DNA of 64,000 nucleotides from positions 26,453,521 through 26,517,520 of the forward strand of contig CATQJL010000001.1 of the NCBI GenBank assembly GCA_958299035.1, written 5' to 3'. A program made the translations under genes and the position numbers. Origin of the DNA: Cylicocyclus nassatus. Lineage: Eukaryota > Nematoda > Chromadorea > Rhabditida > Strongylidae. Shown piece by piece: positions 1 through 12,108 of this stretch. The notes under the pieces were generated by a model. That model was not told the DNA's origin. It was given only the letters and a program-made list of their open reading frames with translations, and made no database searches. Each line of letters starts with the position of its first letter. Positions within the stretch are counted from its first letter, which is position 1.

Positions 1-284
1 AACAAAGTAGCAGCAACAGGGCTCGGAACCTCGACCATCTGCCTCCTAGTCCGCTGTCTTGCCACTGCGCCACTGCCACAGTGTCTGTTGTTCTAGCGCC
101 TCGCCCATCACTGGGTGCGCCGGCTGCGCCGGCTGCGCCGGAAGAAAATGGCCTTGTAACTCCACCCACAAAACCGCTCGGCACCTAGCAAAAGCAGTCT
201 TGGGTTTGCCTTACCGAAAACAGTTTTCTAATATACAGCCCATTCCAAATGGCCACTTCGACCGATTATCCTTCCCTTGTTAGT
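1..284. other. left edge, no gene seen
   Basis: No gene is supported here. At 17-26 there is CAGGGCTCGG, which resembles the tips of the hAT-type elements at 23422 and 47159, but no partner end is visible. Around 115-142 a 9-base unit (GCCGGCTGC) is repeated about three times. The run ending CTTCCCTTG at 279, followed by TTA, looks like the right end of the CAAGG MITE family; its left end is outside or lost. Confidence 0.5.
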
Positions 285-873
285 AGATTTGGAAGGCAGA
301 TTTGCAATTATCTCTTCAAACCAGTATAGTTCTCATCAGAAAGGGCACTTTGACTGAGTACGCTTCCCTTGTCAATTAATACTCAACTTAATGGAAAGAT
401 ATTGGGTTTTTTGAAGATGGGTCTTGTTTTTGTACGTCATCCGTATAGAAACTTCTCGAGGAAGTGTGCATACACATATATGAACTAGTATTCAAGTTAA
501 CCTCTTTGCTTTTTAGATTGAAACAACTTTCAGCTTGTCATTTGCCATCTTCGTACCGGGCCCTGATGCATTTGATTGCCTTGCCGTATTCAATGATAAG
601 AATAATCCATATAACCAACATAGAACCACCGAGCGGTTTTGCGGTATTCTACATGTTTTCAAAGGCGTGATAAAGGTGCAAACTAAAACTTTTTTCCCAA
701 ACGAACTGTCATATCCACACAAGAATGCTAGTTGATATGATTGAATTAATCTATGGACAAAAGCACATGAGCTCTTTCAAAAATTGCTTTCAAAATATAG
801 AGGTCTTCAGCTGTCTTGGAACAAAATGCCTCACATGTGTTTTGTTTTTAAGACAACCTCATATTTACGCTTA

Positions 874-1301
874 CAAAGGAATGGTCAGAAGTCGAAGTGG
901 CCAACCCATTCGATGCAGCAGGAAACGCTGATCTTGAATCTGTCTTTCTTATCTGCTTAACGGTTTTGTGGACGAAGCTAATAAGCAGTTTCATTGCGGA
1001 AAACCTACATAAAAATTGCAAAATTAAGCACATAATTGTTCTCTTACTCACGTTCAGATATAGGCTATACGAAGTGACATAGCTGCATGTTTTGGCTCAG
1101 CACTAAATGAGTAGCTCTGTACGCCGCTTTTCACTTTCACGCATAATTTCTTGGCAAAATAACGGCCTTTAATTGCCTATAACTTTGCCTACAAAAGCGA
1201 TAAGCAGATAACGAAGACATTTGATGTCAGCGTTTCAAGCTGCATTCAAATGGTATGCAACCTGTTCAGATTGGCCACCTCGACTTCTGACCATTCCCTT
1301 G
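874..1301. mobile_element. PIF/Harbinger-like MITE (CAAGG family)
   Basis: The inverted ends are CAAAGGAATGGTCAGAAGTC on the left and the complement of GACTTCTGACCATTCCCTTG on the right. TTA flanks both sides (871-873 and 1302-1304), a TWA-type target duplication as in PIF/Harbinger elements. The body carries the family phrase close to AACGCTGATCTTGAATCTG. It has no transposase. The same element sits at 9404-9839 in the other duplication copy. Confidence 0.75.
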
Positions 1302-1978
1302 TTAGCATGAGCCGTCGTACTAGTTCAAATTGTTGAAAACAACCAATTCTAATGATGAGTTTTAAAAACCAATACAGTGGCCGTACTCAAAAATACTGAG
1401 GGTGTCGCAGTTTATTAGGTAAGTTCTATCTATTTGGTTCAATGCTAAGAGGATTTTGCAACTCGGTGTGTAGGGTTGACTGCTGATACCGGTCAAGAAG
1501 CTCTAGAAACGGAAACCAGTGAATCCAGCCTACTGGCTGAATTGACAGATAGGCGGCACCGAACCGGTGTTTATGGAAGAATTCGGAAACTTGTGATTCG
1601 CGCAAACCGTCCAAGGAAGCTTTTCATGGCTCAAAAATTTTTTTGAAAAGGATTTTTGCGTGTGTGGTTGTTTCGACTATGCCCATATATTGCAATGCTA
1701 GGTCTCCTAGAATCTCGCATTCCGCATTATTACAGGGAGTAATTCTTGACCTAGCTTTTTTACCTGAAAGATTTTGCTGCTTTAAATAAATCTGCTGCGC
1801 AAATAGCAATGTGTACGTTGGGGATCAATTACTTGAAGAAGATTTGAAGGCGAATAGTTCCCAAAGTGCGGTAGTGGTATTCTGAATCGTATGCTTGGCG
1901 ATGAACAAAGCACAGGCGTGCGTTTTTCAGTAGCGTGATACCGATTGTTGCTCAAAAGCTTAATAATCATGCTTCTGA

Positions 1979-2439
1979 TGAGGAAAGTACCTAGCTTAGC
2001 TCGGCCTTTCGATAAAAGGCGTATATATTCTGAATAAGCTTCAAACGCTGATTCCAAATATGCTAGTCCTAACTGCCACGCACTATTCCGAAGTGAGTTA
2101 TGGGCTTTTTCCTGCACAAAATTGGCATACTACTGAACATGAGAAAACTGCCTGCAGATAAAAATCTGCAAGAAAAAGGTGCTGAGGTATCGAATAGTAC
2201 AAATCCAATCTTTTCTCACCAGAAAAAGCTTAGCGCAGGTGTACCAGCACTTAAATAATGATGACGTGATGCCCGTGAGTCGATGACTATGCCAATTTCG
2301 CGCAGGAAAAAGCCCATAACTCGCTTCGAAATGATGCATGGCAGCTAGAGCTAGCATATTTGGAATCAGCGTTCAAAGCTGATCCAGAATGTGTATGTCT
2401 CTTGCCAAAAGGCCGAGCTAAGTTAGGTAGCTTCCCTAT
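1979..2439. mobile_element. foldback MITE specific to copy 1
   Basis: Arms of over 100 bases fold on each other: GAGGAAAGTACCTAGCTTAG pairs with the complement of the segment ending GTAGCTTCCCTAT. TGA flanks the element at 1976-1978 and 2440-2442. Copy 2 of the duplication keeps the empty site near 11215-11225 (CTTCTGAGTAGTGAC). The body has the CGCTGATTCCAAAT phrase of the CAAGG family, so it is a diverged relative. Confidence 0.7.
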
Positions 2440-2594
2440 TGAGAAGTGATGTTTGAGATGTGTTGTGCAGCTGGACAAAACTAAATCACTTGACCCTGTG
2501 TGATCAGCTCCTAGGATTTCTGAGCTTTAAGCCTTAACAAATCAAAACCACGCATACTTCACGCAATTCCAGCGATTTTGATTGCGCGATTTTC

Positions 2595-2780
2595 TTGCTA
2601 GATGTGTGTTTCAAATCGTCCATGCGGCGAACTTCACTATGTGGTCGCGCCGCGCTTTGTTATATTGACTATGCGCCGAATCGCGGGCCAATTTTGATTG
2701 GGCACATCTTTACTATGGATATCGTAGCGACATCGTTGCAAGTGCGCAATGTCGTGGTCGCCAGTTCTGCACCAGCTTAA
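2595..2780. other. conserved 61-codon open frame, probably not coding
   Basis: An open frame of 61 codons on the + strand is preserved at 11374-11559 in the other duplication copy without indels. Of about ten base differences, three are silent and about seven change a residue, so there is no sign of selection on the protein. No family is recognised. It is recorded because it is the only frame kept in both copies. Confidence 0.2.
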
Positions 2781-3322
2781 AGAGAATCGCTAAAATTGCT
2801 TTTTTGGTTAGGATCTCTACTTTATAAATGTCAAATACAGGCGAACTGTTTCATTTTACGATTCTTCTTTACATTGGAAAAGTATTGTAATCAAACATGT
2901 CATACTTCAGAAAAAGAAAGCTTATGTAAAACATGTTTTCTCATTCATCACCTACCCTTTAAGTCAGCCTACATATACTGTTCTACCAACGCACTAATCT
3001 TCTTCCACTCGCTGGGGTCACTGAGTAAATGGTGACAAAATTTCAAATACCCTTTCAGCTTACAAATTTGCAGAGAAGGGGTGCAAACTCGATGGCTTAG
3101 AATTATATAATCGTTTGCAATTTGACAGACAAGACCTAGTGAAACACTTGAGTGCGTATTTTAATAATTAATTTAATAATTATTTTTTATTTTGTAAAGG
3201 ATTAAAAGTATAACCTCACTGCAGCAAATCGCTAGCGTAGTAAAACAAAGTGTGAAAATTCCATACTTTCCTCTTTGACGGAGTGTTCAAAAGCATATAA
3301 CGTTGAAGCAATGCACGCATTC

Positions 3323-4118
3323 TGTCGCGGCTCGCGATCGACCGCTCCTCACAGCATGTGGCCGGGAGCACCGTGTTGCCGCGCGTCTCGGTCGTGGGCA
3401 CGGTCGCCGCGCTTTACGGCGGCTACCTTGTTCGCTCCGAGACCACACCATGTAGGCACGCCCCCAGCCACCGCTATAAATAGCGCGTACGCGCGCCAGT
3501 GCGGCCTCTCTCGTCTTGTCATCTTACTATTATCGTCGTGCCGCCTTTATTATTGATTGGTTGGGTCTTTACGATATCGCCGTCGTGTCTACGTCCCCTT
3601 GCCTCGCGCGATTGGATGGATCGTTGATGGATTGTTTGGATGTACGCGCGAGGATAGAATTCCAGGATGATGAACATCACGAAGCGCCTTGGTCGCGCAG
3701 GTTTTGTTGGGAGCTTTGTTTGATGCTGTTGGTTAACATCATGGGGTCGGTGTTGCCGTGCCGTAGCTGCTGCCTTGGCGGCGCGCGGCCGGCCTGTGGG
3801 TAGCTCCCTTGGATTCCGGGAGAGTGTGTGAGTGTGCTAGTGTGTGAGTGTGAGTAAGTTAGAGTCCCCATCGGTAGCCCGGGGTAGAGCTTAACTCTCC
3901 CCGTGGTAAGTATGTTTATATTTATGTCGTATATTTTTTCTCGTGTATATTTGTTTAGTAAATTTATGTAATTTTATTGTTTTGTGTGCAGTGTAGGCGT
4001 AACGCGCCATTGTGAGCTGGCGCGCACCCGCAATGGCGGAAGTCCTTCGGGGACAGGAGCTGGACGCAAGGCAGTCGAGCACTAGGTGAGGGGGCGCAGA
4101 GCCCACCGAGCCGCAACA
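3323..4118 (+). mobile_element. solo LTR of an LTR retrotransposon
   Basis: The 796-bp GC-richer insert begins TGTCGCGGCTCG and ends CGAGCCGCAACA, that is TG...CA ends with a 12-base imperfect inverted repeat (one mismatch). The 5-base target duplication CATTC is exact at 3318-3322 and 4119-4123. The other duplication copy has a single CATTC at the empty site near 12255. A TATA box lies at 3475-3482. No internal retroelement sequence or second LTR is present, so it is a solo LTR left by recombination. A 5-base duplication suits BEL/Pao or Copia; the superfamily is inferred. Confidence 0.85.
3475..3482 (+). promoter_or_regulatory. TATA box of the solo LTR
   Basis: TATAAATA lies 152 bases into the LTR in a GC-rich setting, consistent with a U3 core promoter reading rightward. 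Transcription would start near 3500-3510. There is also a good donor (GTAAGTATG at 3904) and an acceptor ending GTGTGCAG near 3990, so LTR-driven transcripts could splice. Confidence 0.5.
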
Positions 4119-6860
4119 CATTCTGTGGAATGTACCGGCATAAATGCGCCTGCCAAACAAGTGCCAATTTTCTAAAATCACATATAATGTGGTATATAAG
4201 CGTTCTCAAACTAATAAAGGTACGCTCGGTAATCGATGACCCATTTTTAAGCAATAAACGGTCGCCAGGCAGTCTTTTCGACTAGTGGCCAGAAATTTGA
4301 CGACTGAATGCTGGAGGTATGCTTTGAGCTTTAGAAGTGGAAAAAAATTTCGTGTTCTTGCGCAAATTAGACGGATATAGTGTGCGAGAAGAAAACAGTT
4401 TCTGTTTGTATGCCATTTGTGGTGACCATAAATAAGGCTCAAAGCAAGAGCCATAAAGACCTTGGAATGGGCCATAATCACGTAAAAAATTGTAGTCGCC
4501 GCATCGGTGTTTATGAGAGTGTCGAATTATAACAAAACACGTAGGATTCAATCCTAACAATACCTGGTTTGCGGCTGATACTAATAATTAGTCACTTTCT
4601 GAAGATAAGCTTGTAATACAAGATGCACATCGTAGTGCTTGCTATGCACACTAACAAGAAAACGATATACATATTGTGATATAAATATCTGTACCAATCT
4701 TGCACGCTGCGAAAGAAGTTAAAAAAAAGATACAAACGATATAGTTTTTTTGAAAAAGTGCCCTAAACTTTAGTTGCTCAGTACAAACTCTTTTAATGTG
4801 CCATGGTAAACCAACGTATAAAAACATTATCGTCGCTGTTTCGATTAGAAAAGCATGGTTTTCTTTTGAATTTAACGAAATTCCACACAAAGCCTTGGTA
4901 CGCGTGTGCTTTCTAAGAAAAATTAGCAAAATTTGTTTCAAGTGATTTCATTGTCTCCAAACTTCTGTAATACATTGCTATTATGATTTTATTCGCAGTT
5001 TATATATTGAAACCAGTAAACGACGCATTGATTGCGGAAAAAGCAGAGTTTGGAAACTCATCACTCTGAGGAGCCTTCCACAGAACACACACAGAACATC
5101 AAATTATCGTAAATCATTGATGTCACACTTTCGCGCCTGGAGGTGTTCCAATGCATCTATAGTAGCAATCACAATACTTTTCATGGTTGTCTTCTTTCAA
5201 GCACTTCTTATTGCACTAAAAAAACTATTAGAATTGTCAACATAAATATTATCAAAGTAGGCGTACCTCATTACTGCTCATTTTAAACTTGCACAACAAA
5301 CGCTTAAACATGCAGTCTGTCTCAACACACAGACATAGCAGTATGAAAACGAGGAGTACTTTGTGAGACTTTATTTACTGAAATGCAGTACTTTTCAAAA
5401 AAGTCAAATCAGACTTTCTCTCACAATTATTGAATTGGAATACTTTTATTTGAAACATTGAAAGCTCATTTGGATGGATTTAACTGTTCATACCTCTGTA
5501 ACATTACTTAAGTCTGCCTATCCGATAAAAAATGAGAAAATACATTAGTTAAACTCATGCGTAAATCATACAATGAAACGCAAGCTAGGATTTTCTCGCT
5601 TTCAACGTTAGAAAAGCTTGGTACCGTTTAAGTTCTTTGCGTTGAAAATTGCTCTCGTCAAGCGGCTGTAAAAGGCAAGCAAATACGAGCGAGCAAAATT
5701 TGAGCAGCTGAATCATTACTAGCCAAGCATTGAGCGAATCCTTAGATCAGGTGCGGTGAATGCAGTCAGAGACTAAAATCTAATTTTCTAATACCTTGAT
5801 AGCAATGTAGCAAACGTTAGAGTTCATTGACGCCAGTAATCACAAAAATTTTGACGATTTGAAACCCTGATTCTTTTAGTCTCTCTAAACAACAAATGTA
5901 GTGAAAGTTCGAGTTTTCTGCACTTCGGTAACAACATTAGCCATTTGCTTAGTATTAGAAATGTAGCAAGTCTAAAACATGTTGGATCAAAAAGGTCGAA
6001 AATCGGAAAGTCTTAAATTAAACGAATTTTGACGAGCATTATATCTCAAGCAATCCTGCCGATCCCGTTCTTTAAACGAGTGTACAAGGTATAAATCGTA
6101 GTCGCGAACAGGAACAATATACTACCTATATTAACGAACAAAATCGTCTACTGATATATTCATAACTCACCAAGCTGCATGGCTCACCTTATTTGATATT
6201 CTGCTATGGTACCCGTGAGCTTTTCCTTGACAGGAGCAAAGGAATTGTACGAATGTTCGAGAAAAGAATTATTTTTTAGATACTGTATGCCCTGTGCTCC
6301 CGAACCGCAGCGAGAGGTTACGCAAACAAAAGGGTAAAAGAACTTCATATGACATGTATGGCCACACCTGTGCAAAGACTATTGAAACGCTTTAATATGT
6401 AAGTAGAAAAACCAGTATAAATTTGTGATGGTCGGCATTAAGCATCTGATCATACTCATTCTCTAATTTAAACAGTTGACGACAAGTAAACAGCAGACAA
6501 GTATGGTGTGCAAATTTTTTCTTTCGGAAGAGCAATCAAAAGACCTTTTTATAGATAACATAGTACATGATGTTAGGCTTAAGTGGTCACGTACATAGAT
6601 AGTTTTACTACATCGAGACTACAACCACAAAATTGATCCGGCGCAGAAGATGTACAAACTTGTTTGAAAATTTTCTCGCTTTATTCTTTTCCAAGATATT
6701 ACTACACTGCTATCAAAAAATGTACTTTTTCAAAGGGGTTTAGCGGAAGTGCTTTTATGACAATAATTGTGGTCGTATTTTAGCAGTTCTTCGTATACGT
6801 TCTCGTTTTTAGTTTTTCTTGGTCTATACGCTCAACCTTTGTTTGATTTTTAACAAATTT

Positions 6861-7804
6861 GGAATATACTGCATTTTGCAGTATATTTCGGAGAGTTTCT
6901 TTCCGCATTTCTGCAGTTAAACTCACGATGTCATCTGACAGAATAAGTTCAGATCTAATTTCTGCCAAATCAAATAGACTCGTGCCAAAAAGCTGCGAAA
7001 TTCACACCGTTGAAAACTTCTTTGAGCAAATATTTTCACATTTGGAAAGCGCACACTTATCTTGACGACATTTTATAATTATTTACAATCCATCAGTTTA
7101 TTGGGATGTGGTATTTGTAAGCAAGGAGATTCTTTCTTGCACAGCTACTGAGTCTTTTGGATGTGCTATGATAAACTCATTTTCTCTCTGCTTATATGTA
7201 CCTTGAAAAACAAAAGATGACAACGGAGTTAAACAATGGTTACACCGAAAGCCTTTTCTCCTAATTTGAGCTTTATTAACAATTTACGCAGAGAAGAAGG
7301 AGCAAAATGTGAGAAATTGTCTAAAACCGTTTTGAGCACCGTTATTGGCTAGCACGTTATGATTGACTGCAGCACTAAACTCTTAATAGCGCCAACCTAG
7401 ATCTCGTCATATTTTAGTTACAGGGTGCAACATCAAATGTGTCATAATGTTCAAAGTAGTGCCACAACAAAAAACCAGTCAAAAAATTGGTCTGGTTTAT
7501 GTCACAAAATGTCGTAGGCATGCTCTACAAGAAGCAGATAGAATTCAAAACGGTTCCTATTTAGAGAAGTAAGAACTGCAAGAAACGATACCTTTGAACA
7601 CAAAAATGCATGCTGACGCATACGGTTTCATAATCAAAATTTTGGACATTTTATAGAAAATTCAGCTTTAATTTACTGCAACATCTTTGATTTTTAGAAG
7701 CAGATAATTCTAGAGGTACATGCTGGAGAAGTCCTTTTAACCGTCTTTTACCTAATGGTAAAAAAAGCCTTCACTTGAGCACTCCCATTATAAAAAGTCT
7801 CACT
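6861..7804. other. spacer between duplication copies, no gene seen
   Basis: AT-rich sequence without a convincing exon, signal peptide or paired splice sites. The short open frames on both strands near 6780-7065 overlap each other and have no recognisable domain. Confidence 0.5.
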
Positions 7805-8490
7805 CACCATTCACCCGGCACTTTTTTTGGCGGAGCCCAGGCAAAGTATAAACTTTCTGAAAGGGGAGGACGAGATGGCTCCGACAATTGATCATATCGA
7901 CGTGCAAGATGTTCATCTACAAAAGTTATAAATTTTTTTATGCTCAAAACTCGATAATCTCCAGAAATCACAGGCACACCCTTCAACCAGGCACTTTTCT
8001 GAATGGATCTTCATGCTTTAAATTTCCTAGACGCGGAGGACGAGATGGTTCCAACGGCTATTTCCTTGTACAAGCTGTTCATCTACAAAAGTTATGAATT
8101 TTTCGTCCTTAAAACTCGTAAATATCCAAAAATCATTTACCACTTCCCTTCACCAGGCACTTTTTTCAAAGACTCCAGGCAAACTATATATTCCTGTATA
8201 TTCTCGGAAAGCGGAGGACAAGGCGGCTCTGATGGTACCATCTCGGAGTATAAGTCTTTATCTACAGAAGTTATTTCTTTTCAGATTTCTTTATCTAAAA
8301 GTTTGTAAATATTTTAATAACCACCACGCGCTTCGCCAGGCACTTTTTTGTAATGACCCCAGACAAACTATATAACTCCTGAGGGCGAGAGAAAAGATGG
8401 TTCTCAAAATAGTTTCTCCCTTATTAACGTTGCTCGTCTACAAAAGTTAGGAATTTTTCTTTCAAAAATTTGTAAATTCTCAAAAATTGT
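7805..8490. repeat. diverged tandem repeat of about 170-bp units
   Basis: The marker CCAGGCACTTTT recurs near 7816 (as CCCGGCACTTTT), 7990, 8155 and 8337. Each time it is followed by AGGCAAA(C/G)TATA, a GGAGGACGAGATGG-like segment and then CATCTACAAAAGTTA. Spacing is about 165-182 bases, giving four diverged units. Overlapping short open frames here are by-products of the repeat. Confidence 0.75.
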
Positions 8491-8811
8491 CTCTTTCGAA
8501 ACAGATGTTCTCGCATACACATCTTCTACTCTATGGTATTTTCGAAAACAGACGGGATGGTTCCAATATCCTACTTCAGTCTTTACAAAAAAAATATGGT
8601 GTAGACTTGAATATGATAAAACGTTAATTAGGGAGAATGATGAGAGAACACCATCACTCCCCTCCCTTCTCCCCCCCCCCCCCCTCTTCTCGGTTGACTT
8701 ACAATTTCTCGATCAAGTGAAACGCTTTTCACCCTCGAGGTGCTGCGACCATCGTGATCCCCTTCACCTTGGAGAAGTCATTCTCACCTTGTCGCACCTA
8801 TGGCGCTTGGC
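8491..8811. other. spacer with poly-C run
   Basis: No gene seen. A run of about 15 cytosines lies near 8670-8684 in a pyrimidine-rich stretch. Copy 2 of the duplication starts immediately to the right. Confidence 0.5.
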
Positions 8812-9403
8812 AGATTTGGAAGGCAGATTTGGAATTATCGTGTTATCTCTTCAAACCAGAATAGTTCAGAAAGGGCACTTTGACTGAGCACGCTTCCCTT
8901 GTCAGTTAATACTCAACATAATGGGAAGATATTGGGTTTTTTGAAGATGGGTCTTGTTTTTGCGCGTCATTCGTATAACAACTTCTCGAGGAAGTATGCA
9001 TACACACATATGAATGTGTATTTAAGTTAACCTCTTTGCTTTTTAGATTGAAACAGTTATCAGCTTGTCATTTGCCATCTTCGTACCGGGCCCTGTTGCA
9101 TTTGATTGCCTTGCCGTATTCAATGATAAGAATAATCCATATAACCAATATAAAACGACCAAGCGGTTTTGCGGTATTCTACATGTTTTCAAAGGCGTGA
9201 TAAAGGTGCAAACTAAGATTTTTTTGCCATACGAAATGTCATTTCCACACAAGAATGCTAGTTAATATGATTGAATTAATCTATGGACAAAAGCACATGA
9301 GCTCTTTCGAAAATTGCTCTCAAATTATGGAGTTTTTCAGCTGTCTTGGAACAAAATGCCGCACATGTGTTTTGTTTTTAAGACAACCTTATATTTACGC
9401 TTA

Positions 9404-9839
9404 CAAGGGAATGGTTAAAAGTCGAAGTGTCCAACTCATTCGATGCAGCAGAAAACGCTGACCTCGAATCTGTCTTTCTTATCTGCTTATCGGTTTTGTG
9501 GACGAAGCTAATAAGCAGTTTCATTGCGAAAAAACATACATGAAAATTACAAAATTAAGAACATAATTGTTCTTTTAACTCAAGTTCAGGTATAGGCCAT
9601 ACGAAGTGACCTAGCTGCATGTTTTGGCCCAGCACTAAATCGAGAGTGGCTCTGTACGGTCGTATTTTCACTTTCACGCATAATTTCTTGACAAAATAAT
9701 GGCCTTCAATTGCCTATAACTTTGTCCACAAGAGCGATAAGCAGATGAGGAAGACAGATTTGATCTCAGCGTTCCATGCTGCATCCAATGGTATGCAAGC
9801 TGTTCAGATTGGATACTTCGACTTCTGACCACTCCCTTG
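9404..9839. mobile_element. PIF/Harbinger-like MITE, duplicate of 874-1301
   Basis: Same element and same TTA flanks (9401-9403, 9840-9842) as at 874-1301, starting CAAGGGAATGGTTAAAAGTC and ending CTTCTGACCACTCCCTTG. Its presence in both copies shows that it inserted before the segmental duplication. Confidence 0.75.
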
Positions 9840-9986
9840 TTAGCATAAGCCGTCGTACTAGTTTTAATTGTTGAAAACAGCCAATTCTAATAATGAGTTT
9901 TAAAAACTAATACAGTGGCCGTACATAAAATTACTGAGATTTCTGCAATTTATCAGGCAAGCTCTATCTATTGGGTTCAATACTAA

Positions 9987-10635
9987 CAAGGAGAGGATAC
10001 TTAGTCGAAAGCGCCAATCCAGATGAAACATATATCATCTCAAAGCGCTTGAAACGCTGATTCCAAATCTGTAGTTTCTAGCTGCGGAACGGTTTTGTAG
10101 AAGGAGTTATGAAGGGTGTTTCCCTCTGGAGTTGAGGTGCCCTCCAGTAGGTCTCCCTTACCTATGAGCACTGTAGAGGAGTAGCAACTGGTGATAACTG
10201 GTGTAATGGTAAGTAATTTGAATGAAATTAATAAGGATTATAATACTCATGATACTTTAGCTTTTAAAACACTTCTAACGTCGATTAGCACCAGTATTAT
10301 CAGAAATTTTGAGCTTCAAAGCTTCAAAGCCATTTAGAAGCTCAACTTCGCAAAAGTTGCGATAAAGTTGCATACGAAGGGGACTAAAACTTCGACACTC
10401 TCCTTATCAAGCAAGTTAATTACCACTAGGCCAGTTGTACTCCTCTACAGTGCTCATAGATAAAGGGGGACCTGCTAGAGGGCGTTTCAACCCCAGAGCG
10501 AAACACCCCTCATAACTCCTTCTAGAAAACCGCTCCGCAGCTCGAAACAACGGACTTGGAATCAGCGTTTCAAGCGATTCGAAACGATATATGTCTGAAC
10601 TGAATTGGTGCTTTCGACTAAGTATCCTTTCCTTG
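9987..10635. mobile_element. foldback PIF/Harbinger-like MITE specific to copy 2
   Basis: The ends are CAAGGAGAGGATACTTAGTC and its inverted partner ending CTTTCCTTG. The arms are nearly 200 bases each and around 85-90 percent identical by eye. TAA flanks both sides (9984-9986, 10636-10638). Copy 1 has the empty site with a single TAA at 1446-1448. The family phrase GAAACGCTGATTCCAA is in the arms. No coding capacity. Confidence 0.85.
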
Positions 10636-10772
10636 TAAGAGCATTTTGCAACTCGGTGTGTAGGATTGACCGATGATACCGGCTCTAAAGAAGCTCTGGA
10701 GACGGACACCAGTGAATCCAGCCTACTGGCTGAATTGACAGATAGGCAACATCAAACCGGTTTTTATGAAGG

Positions 10773-10866
10773 AATTTTTAAGCTTTGAAAAGCTTCCTTG
10801 GACGGCTTGCACGAAACTTGTAATCCGTGCAAGCCGTCCAAGGAAGCTTTTCAAAGCTTAAAAATT
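10773..10866. repeat. perfect 41-bp inverted repeat (hairpin)
   Basis: Arms 10773-10813 and 10826-10866 are exact reverse complements around a 12-base loop. The other duplication copy (near 1575-1635) has sequence like the right arm and the loop (AAACTTGTGATTC) but not the left arm. The left arm therefore appears to be an inverted copy of the right arm gained in this copy. Confidence 0.85.
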
Positions 10867-11938
10867 TTTATGGAAAGGATTTTTGCGTGCGTTGTTGTTC
10901 CGACTATGCCCATATATTGCAATGCTAGGTCTCCTAGAATCTAGCATTCCGCATTATTACAGGGAGTAAACTTTGGCCTACCTTTTTTACCTGAAAGATG
11001 TTGCTGCTTCAAAAAAATCTGCCGCGCAAATAGCAATGTGTACGATGGGGATCAATTGATTGAAGAAGATTTGAAGGCGAATAGTTTCCAGAATGCAGTA
11101 GTGGTATTCTGAATGGTATGCCTGGCGATGAACAAAGCATATGCGTGCTTTCAGTAGCGTGATGCCGATTGTTGCTTAAAGCTACGGGACAAAAGAAGGC
11201 TCAATAATCATGCTTCTGAGTAGTGACATTTGAAATGTGTTGTGCAGCTTGACGAAATTAGATGTTGCTCAGTTGACACTGTGCGACTGTCAACCCCTAG
11301 GATTTCTGAGCTTCAAGTTTAATCAAATCAAACGGCGCACACCTCACGCGATTCCAGCCGTTGCGCGATTTCCTTGCTAGATATGTGTTTCAAATCATCC
11401 ATGCGGCGAACTTCGCTATGTGGTCGCGCCGCGCTTTGTTATATTGACTATGCGCCGAATCGCGAGCCAATTTTGATTGGGCACATCTTTAGTATGGATA
11501 TCGTAGCGACATCGTTGCAAGTGAGCGATGTCGTGGTCGCCAGTTCTGCAGCAGCTTAGGGAGAATCGCTAAAATTGCTTTTTTTTGTAAGGATCTCTAT
11601 TTTATAAATGTTAAACTCAGGCGAACTGTTTCATTTTACGATTCTTCTTTACATTGGAAAAGTATGATAATCAAATACGTTACGCTTCAGAACCAGAAAG
11701 CTTATGTAAAACATGTATTTCTCATTCATCACCTACCCCCCTAAATCAGCCTACATACACTGTTCTACCAACGCACTTATCTTCTTCCTCTTGCGCTGGG
11801 GTCACTGAGTAAATGGTGACTAAATTTCGAATGCCTTCTCAGCCTATAAAATTGCAGAGAAGGGGTGCAAACTTGGTGGCTCAGGAATGTGTAATCGTTT
11901 GCAGTTTGACAGACAAGATCTAGTAAACACTTATAACC

Positions 11939-12108
11939 TTTGATTCAATTGGCTTGGCTTCGGAAAGGCGGGGCTTTATGCCCTAATAAAGACCTCTCGC
12001 TCCCGCGACGCGCCTGCGTCTCTCTCGCGCGAGTGCTCTCTGTGACATTACATAGCCTTAATTAGGTCACAAGTCCCGCCTTCCCGAAGCCAGGCCAGTT
12101 GAATCAAA
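11939..12108. mobile_element. short palindromic MITE specific to copy 2
   Basis: The inverted ends are about 34 bases: TTTGATTCAATTGGCTTGGC on the left pairs with the complement of the right end GAATCAAA, with three or four mismatches. The centre is GC-rich with TCTCGCGCGAG. Copy 1 has unrelated AT-rich sequence here, near 3140-3200. The target duplication is not clear. Confidence 0.7.

Larger units (their letters stand above)
285..6860. repeat. segmental duplication, copy 1
   Basis: This block aligns in direct orientation with 8812-16700, beginning at the shared AGATTTGGAAGGCAGATTTG. Similarity is roughly 90 percent by eye, with many small indels. No gene was recognised inside either copy. 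Insertions found only here are the MITE at 1979-2439 and the solo LTR at 3323-4118. The MITE at 874-1301 is in both copies and so predates the duplication. The right boundary is approximate: similarity fades near 6860 (copy 1) and 16700 (copy 2). Confidence 0.85.

Noticed and set aside
2595..11559. Shared 61-codon frame in both duplication copies as a gene
   Set aside because: Differences between copies are mostly replacement changes, so there is no evidence of protein-level selection.
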